Shown: positions 16,264 to 23,646 of the stretch, piece after piece
Numbering within the stretch: position 1 is the stretch's first letter
Layout of the letters: each line of letters opens with the position of its first letter
NCBI GenBank assembly: GCA_018971215.1
Contig: JAGXBG010000006.1
Coordinates: 1-32,723, forward strand
Source: Alphaproteobacteria bacterium
GTDB lineage: Bacteria > Pseudomonadota > Alphaproteobacteria > ATCC43930 > CGMCC-115725
Direction of reading: 5' to 3'
DNA: 32,723 bases
Made by a program: the position numbers and the translations under genes
Notes under the pieces: generated by a model
Told to the model about the DNA's origin: nothing
Database searches by the model: none
What the model saw: the letters and a program-made list of their open reading frames with translations, nothing else

Positions 16264-17262
16264 TCAGCCGCCGGTGACGCTCATATGACGCGGCACCGCA
16301 GGCGCCGGATGGCGGCGGTCGATGACGAAGTCGTGGCCTTTCGGCTTGCGCGCGATCGCTTCGCGGATCGCCTCTTCCATGGGGGCGTCGCTTTCCGAGG
16401 CGCGCAGCGGCGCGCGCAGATCGGCGGCGTCCTGCTGACCGAGGCACATATAGAGCGTGCCGGTGCAGGTCAGCCGCACGCGGTTGCAGCTTTCGCAGAA
16501 ATTGTGCGTCAGCGGCGTGATGAAGCCGAGCCGCCGGCCGGTCTCGCGCACGACGTAATAACGCGCCGGCCCGCCGGTGCGGTAGTCGGTCTCGTCGAGC
16601 GTCCATTTGCTCTTGAGCTTGGCGCGCACGACCGAGAGGGGAAGATATTGTTCAAGTCTTGCGCCTTCGCCGATCTCGCCCATCGGCATGACCTCGATCA
16701 GAGTCTGGTCGAAGCCCCGCTCGCCGCACCAGGCGACGAGGCGATCCAGTTCGTCGTCGTTGACGCCTTTGAGCGCGACGGTGTTGATCTTGATTTCGAG
16801 GCCGGCGTCCTTGGCGGCGCGCAGTCCATCCAGGACTTGATCCAATTTGCCCCAACGCGTGATGGCGGTGAACTTGGCGGGGTCCAGTGTATCCAGCGAA
16901 ACGTTGATCCGCCGCATGCCCGCGGCTTTGAGCTCGCCGGCGTAGCGGCCGAGCTGGCTGCCGTTGGTGGTGATCGTCAGCTCGTCGAGATCGCCGGTCG
17001 TCAGATGGCGGCCGAGCGCACGGATGAGCGACATGACGTTGCGCCGTACCAGCGGCTCGCCGCCGGTCAGCCGCAGCTTGCGCACGCCCATGCGTACGAA
17101 CGCGCCGGCGGCGCGGTCGAGCTCCTCGAGCGTCAGCACCTCGGCCTTGGGCAGGAACGCCATGTCCTCGGCCATGCAATAGACGCAGCGGAAGTCGCAG
17201 CGGTCGGTGACCGAGACGCGCAGGTAGGTAATGTGGCGGCCGAACGGATCGATCATTGCCAT
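16264..17262 (-). CDS. moaA: GTP 3',8-cyclase, molybdenum cofactor biosynthesis
   Basis: This 332-residue radical SAM enzyme catalyses the first step of molybdopterin synthesis, together with MoaC, which is not in the window. The SAM cluster motif CDFRCVYC (C22, C26, C29), the GTP-site second cluster Cys ([11 protein letters not shown]...) and the C-terminal GG dipeptide that is needed for activity are all present. The start at 17262 ([10 protein letters not shown]) is the usual beginning; the second ATG at 17256 is possible. The gene diverges from fdhD-mobA, with 142 bp between, and is followed by nadK 10 bp later. Together with mobA and fdhD this marks a local centre for molybdenum enzyme maturation. 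Confidence 0.96.
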   Translation of the reverse strand: MAMIDPFGRHITYLRVSVTDRCDFRCVYCMAEDMAFLPKAEVLTLEELDRAAGAFVRMGVRKLRLTGGEPLVRRNVMSLIRALGRHLTTGDLDELTITTNGSQLGRYAGELKAAGMRRINVSLDTLDPAKFTAITRWGKLDQVLDGLRAAKDAGLEIKINTVALKGVNDDELDRLVAWCGERGFDQTLIEVMPMGEIGEGARLEQYLPLSVVRAKLKSKWTLDETDYRTGGPARYYVVRETGRRLGFITPLTHNFCESCNRVRLTCTGTLYMCLGQQDAADLRAPLRASESDAPMEEAIREAIARKPKGHDFVIDRRHPAPAVPRHMSVTGG

Positions 17263-17404
17263 AGGGAAGATATAAGGCGGCGAGGGCGCTTAGCATAGCG
17301 TTCGAGGTGGAATTGTCGCCCCCGAATTCTGCATGGGTATTCAGGGGGTTGGTTGCGGTCGCCCGGCCTTGCAGACGTCACGTACAAGTCCCATCATCTT
17401 GCGC

Positions 17405-18286
17405 ATGAAAGAATTCGCCATCCGGCCGAATCCCGACGATCCGCGCCTGACGCGCACGGTCCCGGGCGTCGACGAAAGCGGCCAGCGCATCGAAACCCAG
17501 GTGGTGGTCGAGCGGCCGCTGACCCTGTTCCTCAACGGGCAGGAGATCGTCACCATGATGACGGTCGGCGACTATCCCGATTATCTCGCCGTCGGCTATC
17601 TGGTGAACCAGAACATGCTGCGGCCGGACGACGTGATCACCGGCATCGACTACGACGACGAGCTCGAGACCGTCGTCGTGCGCACCAAGCGCAAGACCGA
17701 TTACGAGAAGAAGCTGCGCAAGAAGACGCTGACTTCGGGTTGCGCTCAGGGCACCGTGTTCGGCGACCTGATGGAGAAGTTCGACGACGTCCGGCTCGAT
17801 CCCGACGCGGTGCTCAAGACCTCGTGGCTCTATGCGCTGACCAAGAAGATCAACACCGCGCCGAGCCTCTACCTTGCCGCCGGCGCGATCCACGGCTGCG
17901 TGCTGTGCGAGGAAGACCGGCCGCTCGTCTACATGGAAGACGTCGGCCGTCACAACGCGATCGATAAGATCGCCGGCTATATGCGCATGAACGGCGTGTC
18001 GCCCAAGGGCAAGATCTTCTACACCACCGGCCGGCTGACCTCGGAGATGGTGATCAAGACGGTGCAGATGGGCATTCCCATCCTGGTGTCGCGTTCGGGC
18101 TTCACCGCCTGGGGCGTCGAGCTCGCGCGCAAGGCGAACCTGACGCTGATCGGCCGCGCCCGCGGCAAGCGTTTCGTCGCGCTGGCGGGCGAGGCGCGCA
18201 TCGTCCGTGACGACGACGGCGCGGCGGCCGAAAGCGAAAACCCGCGTCATCGGCGCAAGGCGTCGCTTGCCGAGGACGCGGTGTGA
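17405..18286 (+). CDS. fdhD: Formate dehydrogenase accessory sulfurtransferase FdhD-like protein
   Basis: The 293-residue product belongs to the FdhD family, which passes sulfur from a cysteine desulfurase to the molybdenum cofactor of formate dehydrogenase. VGYLVNQNML, the EDVGRHNAIDKIAGYM signature (178-193) and TTGRLTSEMVIK are clear. The mobile-loop CxxC of enterobacterial FdhD is not present: the site reads TSGCAQGTVFG with a single Cys (C113). Another CxxC, HGCVLCEE (C165, C168), lies just before the signature. I start at ATG 17405; the 24-residue extension in the ORF track is not family-like. It overlaps mobA by 4 bp. The C-terminal 25 residues are a charged tail. Confidence 0.9.
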   Translation: MKEFAIRPNPDDPRLTRTVPGVDESGQRIETQVVVERPLTLFLNGQEIVTMMTVGDYPDYLAVGYLVNQNMLRPDDVITGIDYDDELETVVVRTKRKTDYEKKLRKKTLTSGCAQGTVFGDLMEKFDDVRLDPDAVLKTSWLYALTKKINTAPSLYLAAGAIHGCVLCEEDRPLVYMEDVGRHNAIDKIAGYMRMNGVSPKGKIFYTTGRLTSEMVIKTVQMGIPILVSRSGFTAWGVELARKANLTLIGRARGKRFVALAGEARIVRDDDGAAAESENPRHRRKASLAEDAV

Positions 18287-18897
18287 CCCAGCCGCCGACC
18301 ATCGCCGGCGTTCTTCTCGCGGGCGGACTGTCACGCCGCATGGGCGGCGGCGACAAGTCCCTACGCGTACTAGGCGGAGCGACGATCCTGGCGCGCGTGA
18401 TCGCACGCGCGCGGCCGCAAGTCGCCGCGCTGGTATTGAACGCCAACGGCGATCCGGCGCGGTTCCGCGAATTCGGTCTGCCCGTCGTCAGCGACAGCAT
18501 CCCCGACTTCGCCGGGCCGCTCGCCGGCGTGCTCGCCGGTCTCGACTGGGCGGCGGTGAACGTCGCCGGCGCAACGCATGTCGCGAGCTTCGCCACGGAC
18601 GCGCCGTTTCTGCCCACTGATCTCGTTGCACGGCTGGCCAATGCCGTCAAAGACGGGCGGCACGATCTCGCCTGCGCCGCATCGGACGGACGCAGTCATC
18701 CGGTCTTTGGCCTGTGGCCGCTCGACCTGCGCGAAGATTTGCGCGCGGCGCTGCATACGGGCATGCGCAAGGTCGATCAATGGACGGCGCGGCATCGGCT
18801 CGCGGTGGTCGATTTTCCGGTCCAGCCCGAAGATCCGTTTTTCAACGCCAATACGCCGGAGGATTTGGAGCGGGCCGCACGGTCGATCCGCGCGTAA
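18283..18897 (+). CDS. mobA: Molybdenum cofactor guanylyltransferase
   Basis: The 204-residue product attaches GMP to molybdopterin, forming the guanine dinucleotide cofactor used by formate dehydrogenase and related enzymes. The nucleotide-binding motif LLAGGLSRRMGGGDKSL (11-27), the metal-site ATDAPFLP and the late FNANTPEDL are standard MobA features. It starts with GTG inside GTGTGA, overlapping the fdhD stop, so translation is likely coupled. The pairing of fdhD and mobA supports delivery of finished cofactor to a formate dehydrogenase encoded elsewhere. Confidence 0.93.
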   Translation: MTQPPTIAGVLLAGGLSRRMGGGDKSLRVLGGATILARVIARARPQVAALVLNANGDPARFREFGLPVVSDSIPDFAGPLAGVLAGLDWAAVNVAGATHVASFATDAPFLPTDLVARLANAVKDGRHDLACAASDGRSHPVFGLWPLDLREDLRAALHTGMRKVDQWTARHRLAVVDFPVQPEDPFFNANTPEDLERAARSIRA

Positions 18898-19049
18898 TCT
18901 GGGCCGTCCGAGGCCAAATTCACGGTTCACCCCTTGGTAACCACCGCTCGTTACGGTTAATAAATGGCCTACCGTCGATCGGCGGGATGGCTGGCCGGGC
19001 GCTGAAATCGCGACGGCATCCGGCACGGTAGTACGGGGATCGGGGGGAA

Positions 19050-19580
19050 ATGACACGACGGCGTTGGCGGAATATGGGAGCGATCGTGATCGCCTGCCTA
19101 CTCGCGGCCTGCACGTCGCCGCCGGCGACCACGCAAGGCATGGTCGCGGTGGATCCTCCGGCCGGTAAGCCGAACTGGGTGGTCAAAAACGCGGTCGCGA
19201 TCGGCGATGTGATCGGTAGCCAGGCACCTGACGCCTCGTCGCCACCCGCGGTCAGCGCCGACGCCTTCCGCCAAGCGCTGGAGCGCAGCCTCGAAGAAGC
19301 CGGCTATCTCGCATCCGGCCGGAAGCCGCACTACCACCTCGACGCCACGCTGCAAGAGCTCGATCAGCCGAAATTCTCGATCGCCGACGACACTACCGTT
19401 ACCGCGACGGTGCTTTATCGCCTGATCGGACCGGGAACCGATGCGCGATACACGGTCACCGCCAGCGGCACCGCGTCGTTCGACGAATCGGCCATGTTCG
19501 GCACGCGCCTTCGCCTTGCCGACGAGCGCGCGCTCCGGGCCAACATCGAAACGCTGCTCGAGAAGCTGCAGAAGTTCTGA
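19050..19580 (+). CDS. Predicted lipoprotein of unknown function
   Basis: The 176-residue product has a basic start, a hydrophobic stretch and a lipobox (IVIACLLAAC, Cys at about residue 21), so it should be lipidated. The mature region has a predicted alpha/beta pattern (FRQALERSLEEAGYLA, then YHLDATLQELDQPKF and TATVLYRLIG), loosely like small outer-membrane assembly or transport auxiliary lipoproteins, but I recognise no family with confidence. The ribosome binding site GGGGGGAA directly precedes the ATG. It lies 64 bp before chpT on the same strand and could be cotranscribed with it. A perfect CtrA box is not seen upstream; only an isolated TTAA occurs near 18957. Confidence 0.75.
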   Translation: MTRRRWRNMGAIVIACLLAACTSPPATTQGMVAVDPPAGKPNWVVKNAVAIGDVIGSQAPDASSPPAVSADAFRQALERSLEEAGYLASGRKPHYHLDATLQELDQPKFSIADDTTVTATVLYRLIGPGTDARYTVTASGTASFDESAMFGTRLRLADERALRANIETLLEKLQKF

Positions 19581-19644
19581 GCGCCGCGTGGTCGCGGCAT
19601 GAGCGTTGTCGCGAATCGGGCCGGCATTATACGGTGCTCGGCGC

Positions 19645-20244
19645 ATGCAGCTGGAATTCCGCGTCCTCGAATTGCTCGCCTCGCGGCTCTGCCACGAGCT
19701 CATCAGCCCGGTCGGCGCGGTCAACAACGGCGTCGAGCTGCTTGGCGACGGCGACGCCGGCTTCGTGCGCGACGCCACGACCCTGATCGGCCAGAGCGCA
19801 CGGCGCGCAGCGCTGCGGCTGCAGTTCTACCGCTTCGCCTATGGCGCCGGCGGCGTCGGCGGCGGCGCGCCCGAGGCCAAGGCGCTGGTCGCCGGCATCC
19901 TCGAAGGCGGCAAGGTGCGCTGCGACTGGCCGGCCGAATTCGACGCGCTGTCGGTATCGTGGCAGAAATTCGCCTGCAACCTGATGCTGCTGGCGGTGGA
20001 GATCCTGCCGCGCGGCGGCACCGTGACGTTGGCGCGCGAAGGCAGCGGCGTCGCGGCAGTTGCGGCAGGCGAGGCGGTGAACCTGACGCAGGAACTGAAA
20101 GCGGCCCTGGCGCCAGCAGCCGAGGTCGCGGCGCTGACCGCGCGCACCGTGCATGCCTATTTCACTGCGCGGTATGCGGAGCATGTCGGCACCAAGCTGA
20201 TGCTGTCCGAGGCCGACAAAAGCGCGATGTTCGCAGCGAACTGA
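19645..20244 (+). CDS. chpT: Histidine phosphotransferase ChpT
   Basis: ChpT relays phosphate from the receiver domain of CckA to CtrA (and CpdR) in the alphaproteobacterial cell-cycle pathway. The 199-residue product begins LLASRLCHELISPVGAVNNGVELL, the diagnostic helix with the phosphorylated His (CHEL) and the SPVGAxNNG turn. The rest is a degenerate Bergerat-type domain (AEFDALSVSWQKFACNLMLLAVEILPRGG), as known for this DUF2328/HPTransfase family, lacking intact ATP-binding boxes. I start at the ATG at 19645; the track start lies 13 codons upstream. It converges with ctrA, sharing a terminator region. Confidence 0.92.
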   Translation: MQLEFRVLELLASRLCHELISPVGAVNNGVELLGDGDAGFVRDATTLIGQSARRAALRLQFYRFAYGAGGVGGGAPEAKALVAGILEGGKVRCDWPAEFDALSVSWQKFACNLMLLAVEILPRGGTVTLAREGSGVAAVAAGEAVNLTQELKAALAPAAEVAALTARTVHAYFTARYAEHVGTKLMLSEADKSAMFAAN

Positions 20245-20300
20245 CTGTAATGTGGCGTCGCACGACGCCCGGCTGGTTCGCCCGGCTGTGCGACGCGCAA

Positions 20301-20331
20301 ACAAAAACGGCGGCGCTTTCTGCGCCGCCGT
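20301..20331 (-). terminator. Rho-independent terminator of ctrA
   Basis: A perfect ten-pair stem, ACGGCGGCGC and GCGCCGCCGT, encloses a five-base loop. On the minus strand it is followed by TTTTTGTTT, as expected for an intrinsic terminator of ctrA. On the plus strand the same hairpin may help end chpT, although its T-run is poor. Confidence 0.85.
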
Positions 20332-20380
20332 CTTAAAACCCCCCGGAAGTTCACATCCCCGGAAAAGGGACAAACGAAAG

Positions 20381-21106
20381 TCAAGCTTTGACCGCAACCC
20401 GCGCCGGCTCGTTGGCCGGAACTTCGGCGCCCGGCGGGTCGCGCAGCACGTAGCCGCGGCCCCACACGGTCTCGATGTAATTCTCGCCGCTGGTGGCGTT
20501 GGCGAGCTTCTTGCGGAGCTTGCAGACGAAGACGTCGATGATCTTGAGCTCGGGCTCGTCCATGCCGCCGTAGAGATGGTTGAGGAACATCTCCTTGGTC
20601 AGCGTCGTGCCCTTGCGCAAGCTGAGGAGCTCGAGGATGCCGTATTCCTTGCCCGTCAAATGGAGGGGCGCGCCGTCGGCTTCGACGGTGCGGCTGTCCA
20701 GGTTGACGGTGAGCTTGCCGGTGCGGATCACCGATTCCGAATGGCCCTTGGCGCGGCGGACGATCGCCTGGATGCGGGCGATCAGCTCACGGCGGTCGAA
20801 CGGCTTGCCGAGAAAATCGTCGGCGCCGAAGCCCAAGCCCTTGATCTTGTTGTCGAGCTCGTTGAGTCCCGACAGGATCAGGATCGGTGTACGCACCCGC
20901 GCCGCGCGCAGACGGCGCAGAACCTCGTAGCCGTCGATGTCCGGCAGCATGAGGTCGAGCACGATGATGTCGTAATCGTAAAGCTTACCGATCTCGAGCC
21001 CATCCTCGCCGAGGTCGGTGGTGTCGCAAATGAAGCCCTCGCTCTTGAGCATCATGTCGATGCTGGCGGCGGTGGCTGAATCATCCTCGATCAGAAGCAC
21101 ACGCAT
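20381..21106 (-). CDS. ctrA: Cell-cycle master response regulator CtrA
   Basis: The 241-residue product is an OmpR-type regulator. The receiver domain (1-115) has acidic pocket residues EDD (7-9), phospho-acceptor D51 (LDLMLPD) and Lys in GKPFD. The DNA-binding winged helix (125-225) contains [32 protein letters not shown], the almost invariant CtrA recognition region. In Caulobacter CtrA binds TTAA-N7-TTAA, represses replication initiation and activates flagellar, pilus and division genes; its phosphate comes from CckA through ChpT, both encoded in this window. The C-terminus ends VKA, slightly unlike the AA degradation tag of Caulobacter CtrA. The upstream region holds a CtrA box and GANTC sites. 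Confidence 0.98.
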   Translation of the reverse strand: MRVLLIEDDSATAASIDMMLKSEGFICDTTDLGEDGLEIGKLYDYDIIVLDLMLPDIDGYEVLRRLRAARVRTPILILSGLNELDNKIKGLGFGADDFLGKPFDRRELIARIQAIVRRAKGHSESVIRTGKLTVNLDSRTVEADGAPLHLTGKEYGILELLSLRKGTTLTKEMFLNHLYGGMDEPELKIIDVFVCKLRKKLANATSGENYIETVWGRGYVLRDPPGAEVPANEPARVAVKA

Positions 21107-21476
21107 GACGGACCCCCGACGAAGCGATTGTTTGGCAAATGGTAACTTTAATCATCCTTACCGACGCACGTAAAAAATCAGTTAATTTTAGAAATCCCGG
21201 AGCCTTTTTTTACCCCCGGTCCATACTTGTGATCGAAATGGGGCCGAGTCGGCCACAACTTCGTCACATATCGCGACTCGGAAACGTAGAATTGTCCTTA
21301 TTTAACAGGCAATTAAGTTTACCGGGCGATGGTGGTCCGCGGCGTCCCGACGACTCGGACGGGGCCACATTCTGACAAAAGGACTGTGACCCATTGGCCA
21401 CGGAAGTTAACAAATGCGCATGTCCTAGCGTCGGCTTCGCCCGCGTATCGCCGCGCGCCGCAGCAAGGACCGGCGC
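21107..21476. promoter_or_regulatory. ctrA/fliJ-like divergent control region with three GANTC sites
   Basis: This 370-bp AT-rich region separates ctrA (minus) and the FliJ-like gene (plus). It contains GANTC sites at 21246-21250, 21275-21279 and 21352-21356, dense for a 5-bp palindrome. GANTC is the CcrM methylation target, and methylation state controls the ctrA P1 promoter in Caulobacter. A partly matching CtrA motif (TTAATCATCCTTACC) at 21148-21162 lies close to the ctrA start. Exact promoters cannot be placed from sequence alone. Confidence 0.6.
21302..21316. promoter_or_regulatory. Perfect CtrA box
   Basis: TTAACAGGCAATTAA matches TTAA-N7-TTAA exactly. It lies between ctrA and the FliJ-like gene, about 160 bp from the latter start and 196 bp from the ctrA start, so it could serve autoregulation, flagellar gene control or both. 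Confidence 0.75.
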
Positions 21477-21809
21477 ATGAAAGCCACCGACCAAATTCAG
21501 GCGATCTTCCGCCGGCAGCTCGAACAGCGGCGGCAGGAGATTGCCGGACTCGAGCGGTTGGTGCAGACGCTGCTGCAGCAGCAAGCCAAGCTCAACGTCG
21601 AGCAGAAGGCGGCCGAAGCCGCCGGCAGCGCGCCGCACTACGTTGCCGCCATGGTCGAGCGCCGGGCGCGAATCGTGCAATCGCTGGCCGAAGTCGACGT
21701 CAAGATCCGTCAGGCGCGCGACGGGTTGAGCGAGGCCTATCACGGCGTGCGCCGTTCCGAGATTGCCGCCTCGGCGCGTGCCGAACAGAACCGCCGCCGC
21801 GCCGGCTGA
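21477..21809 (+). CDS. FliJ-like coiled-coil protein
   Basis: The 110-residue product is almost wholly helical and highly charged, with long coiled-coil heptads (IFRRQLEQRRQEIAGLERLVQTLLQQQAKLN and VERRARIVQSLAEVDVKIRQARDGL). This pattern, the size and the neighbourhood (ctrA, FlhF-like remnant, flbT) suggest FliJ, the export-apparatus chaperone that works with the FliI ATPase. FliJ is usually about 140 residues, and fliI, its normal partner, is not adjacent, so the identity is uncertain. The start has AAGGA seven bases upstream, and a perfect CtrA box lies 160 bp upstream, consistent with cell-cycle control of flagellar genes. Other short coiled-coil proteins could look the same. Confidence 0.6.
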   Translation: MKATDQIQAIFRRQLEQRRQEIAGLERLVQTLLQQQAKLNVEQKAAEAAGSAPHYVAAMVERRARIVQSLAEVDVKIRQARDGLSEAYHGVRRSEIAASARAEQNRRRAG

Positions 21810-21814
21810 ATGTT

Positions 21815-21902
21815 TCAGCTCTCAGCTTTCAGCTTTCAGACGTCCGCCAGGTGCTGTCGTTCGGTCAGCGTCGAATGCTCGCACCTGATAGCGGAGAGCT
21901 GA
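21815..21902. repeat. 88-bp palindromic MITE/REP-like element
   Basis: Terminal arms TCAGCTCTCAGCTTTCAG (21815-21832) and CTGATAGCGGAGAGCTGA (21885-21902) are inverted repeats matching at 16 of 18 positions. A second inner pair, CAGGTGC (21848-21854) and GCACCTG (21881-21887), is perfect. The left arm also contains tandem CTTTCAG units. It has no coding capacity and no evident target-site duplication. It lies 5 bp after the FliJ-like gene and beside the GTPase remnant. The whole could fold as one long hairpin. Confidence 0.65.
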
Positions 21903-21913
21903 CGGTTTAGAGT

Positions 21914-22396
21914 CTAGAGCTTCACGTGCAGAAGGCGCGCGGCCAGGCTTTCGGCGGTGAACGCCTCGACGCCCTGGCCGAGCGCTCAGCGCCGCCACAT
22001 CCGCTACGATCTCGATCTCAATGCCGAGCGTCGCCGCGAAATGCCGTAGCTGTTCGACGCTCGCCCGACGTGTGCCGTCGCAGGTGACGAGGCGCACGGC
22101 GCAACCGCGCGTTCTGGCATGCGCCGCGAGCTTGGCGATCGCTAACGTCTTGCCGATGCCGGGCACACCGACGAAGAAGAACCGGCCGGCGGTGGCGCCG
22201 AGCGGATTGAACGGATAAAGCTGGGCGAGGGCGCGGTCGTTGGCGGCTACGACGCTGCAAGACGCACCAGCTTGCGGATTTGCGGCGTCCGAATGTCGTG
22301 GGCGGAAAGCGCGATTTCGAGCGCCATATCTTCCGGCAACGGCGTCAGCGCCGGACAGCGGACGACAGTTCCGGTGGTGTTGCTCGGAGGGGGCAT
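21914..22396 (-). pseudogene. FlhF-like SRP-type GTPase, broken by frameshift and internal deletion
   Basis: Three frames together resemble a shortened FlhF/SRP-family GTPase. Frame one starts at ATG 22396 (MPPPSNTTG... ALTPLPEDMALEIALS) and stops after 49 codons at 22247. A second frame carries on as VVAANDRALAQLYPFNPL, then the G1 P-loop GVPGIGKT and VRLVTCDGTRRASVEQL, which matches the D-x-x-R region of SRP GTPases. A third frame ends LGQGVEAFTAESLAARLL and stops at 21914. The G3 and G4 motifs, roughly 80 residues in intact proteins, are missing between the second and third parts. FlhF normally controls the placement and number of polar flagella; the product here cannot work as a GTPase. 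It lies downstream of sciP on the same strand. Confidence 0.7.
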
Positions 22397-22464
22397 GGCT
22401 CACCGCTCGCGCGGGCTTGGCGCCCGCGGCAAACGTAGAGCGGCGTGATGAAGGACCGCTTAAA

Positions 22465-22878
22465 CTACGGCAGGCGGCGCGCTGGCGGCCGGTTGGCTGG
22501 GACCGCGGAATTCGCCGGATTGGCCACATCGTTCGCCGGGCCGGTCCCGAGGCTGCGGTAATCCTGCAGCCGGGTGACGCGCAAGCCGGGCAAGCCATGA
22601 CTGTCGACCAGACGCTGCCAGGCGAGGAATTCCTCGATCGACAACGCGTAGCGCTTGCAAGCCTCTTCGAGGCTGATGACCCCTGCGCGCACTGCGGCGA
22701 CGACGACCGCCTTGCGGCGAATGACCCAACGTTTGGTCTCCGGCGGCGGCAGGCTGTCGAGCGACAGCACCGGTCCGATATCGACGAGCCAGTCGTTTTC
22801 GGTCTCGACCGGACGCACCGCAGGCGCAGCATTGGTGCGCGCGGCGGCGCTAACTGGATTGGAAAATCGCGTTTGCAT
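22465..22878 (-). CDS. sciP: CtrA inhibitor SciP (DUF1153 family)
   Basis: The 137-residue product contains the DUF1153 helix-turn-helix core: LPPPETKRWVIRRKAVVVAAVRAGVISLEEACKRYALSIEEFLAWQRLVDSHGLPGLRVTRLQDYR. In Caulobacter SciP binds CtrA and blocks its activation of target promoters, limiting CtrA activity in G1. Here it has an N-terminal extension of about 40 residues and a Pro/Ala-rich C-terminal tail of about 25, making it longer than the roughly 90-residue Caulobacter protein. The start at 22878 follows GGGG; a downstream start would also leave the core intact. It is divergent from flbT, with CtrA-like boxes between. Confidence 0.9.
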   Translation of the reverse strand: MQTRFSNPVSAAARTNAAPAVRPVETENDWLVDIGPVLSLDSLPPPETKRWVIRRKAVVVAAVRAGVISLEEACKRYALSIEEFLAWQRLVDSHGLPGLRVTRLQDYRSLGTGPANDVANPANSAVPANRPPARRLP

Positions 22879-22902
22879 GACCCCAAATTTAGGGGGACCG
22901 GC

Positions 22903-22917
22903 TTAAAAAAGCCCTAA
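22903..22917. promoter_or_regulatory. CtrA-like box upstream of sciP
   Basis: TTAAAAAAGCCCTAA is TTAA-N7-CTAA, one mismatch from the CtrA consensus, starting 25 bp upstream of the sciP start codon. Binding here could make sciP a CtrA target, as it is in Caulobacter. Confidence 0.5.
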
Positions 22918-23000
22918 AACCGCGGCGACCAAACAGTGGCTAAGCGCTTGGACAATTGAGATAAAATTTATCTTTTCGGCATTTTAGTGCGAGTCCCGAC

Positions 23001-23015
23001 TTAACCCATTCCTAA
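23001..23015. promoter_or_regulatory. CtrA-like box upstream of flbT
   Basis: TTAACCCATTCCTAA is TTAA-N7-CTAA with a left half close to the extended TTAACCAT form. It lies 65 bp upstream of flbT, with a GANTC site (GAGTC) at 22991-22995 just before it. Confidence 0.5.
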
Positions 23016-23079
23016 AGCTTCAACCTTAGAACGGACGACGGGGCACCGCGCAACGGCGCCAAACAAGTCAGGCCGTAGA

Positions 23080-23499
23080 ATGCCGCTGACCATCAATCTG
23101 AAGCCGCGCGAAAAGCTGATCCTCAACGGCGTCGTGATCGAGAATTCGGGTCCGATGGCCAAGATTCTGATCCACACGAATGCAGCCCTGCTGCGCGAGA
23201 AAGACGTGCTGCCCGAGGAGAAAGCAACGACGCCGGCGCGGCGAATCTATTTCGCCATCCAGTGCCAATATCTGTTCGCCGGCAAGGCGGAGATGTTCCT
23301 GGCCAGCATCGAACGGCAGCTTGCGGAATACGAACAAGCGCGCCCCGAATCGCGCGCGCTGCTCGTCGAGATTCGCCGCCTGCTCGCCGAGGATCAATTT
23401 TATCGCGCGCTGAAGACCGCGAAGTTGTTGATCCAGCACGAGGAAGCCGCTGCCGCCGCGTTGCCATCCGCGATGGCCACCAAGCCTACGCTGGCGTGA
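23080..23499 (+). CDS. flbT: Flagellin expression regulator FlbT
   Basis: The 139-residue product matches FlbT throughout: PLTINLKPREKLILNGVVIENSG at the start and RRIYFAIQCQYLFAGKAEMFLASIERQLAEY in the middle. In Caulobacter FlbT binds the leader of flagellin mRNA and blocks translation until the hook is built. The partner flaF and flagellin genes are not in the window. A CtrA-like box lies about 65 bp upstream. Length is normal and the frame is intact, in contrast to the neighbouring FlhF-like remnant. Whether it still has a target depends on flagellar genes elsewhere. Confidence 0.93.
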   Translation: MPLTINLKPREKLILNGVVIENSGPMAKILIHTNAALLREKDVLPEEKATTPARRIYFAIQCQYLFAGKAEMFLASIERQLAEYEQARPESRALLVEIRRLLAEDQFYRALKTAKLLIQHEEAAAAALPSAMATKPTLA

Positions 23500-23572
23500 A
23501 CGAACCGTCCGGCGCCGGCGATAGTTGCCGGTAAAACCTAATAACATATTTTGAATCAATGTGTTGCGGTGC

Positions 23573-23601
23573 TTGCCCGCAAGCCCCGCGATTCATATAC
23601 T
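23573..23601 (+). promoter_or_regulatory. Likely sigma-70 promoter of dksA
   Basis: TTGCCC and TATACT are separated by exactly 17 bp, 46 bp upstream of the dksA start. Both hexamers are near consensus. Confidence 0.6.
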
Positions 23602-23646
23602 CCGCGCCGCTTTGGTCGATCCAGTGGGGCCTGCGAGGTTTTGGTA

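Noticed and set aside
18957-18975. TTAA near 18957 as a CtrA site for the lipoprotein/chpT unit
   Set aside because: The second half at N7 reads CCTA, with too many mismatches.
21822-22886. 354-residue minus-strand ORF covering the sciP region and the GTPase remnant
   Set aside because: Only its last third resembles a GTPase; the first part is the out-of-frame shadow of sciP. The apparent long protein arises from the frameshifted pseudogene.
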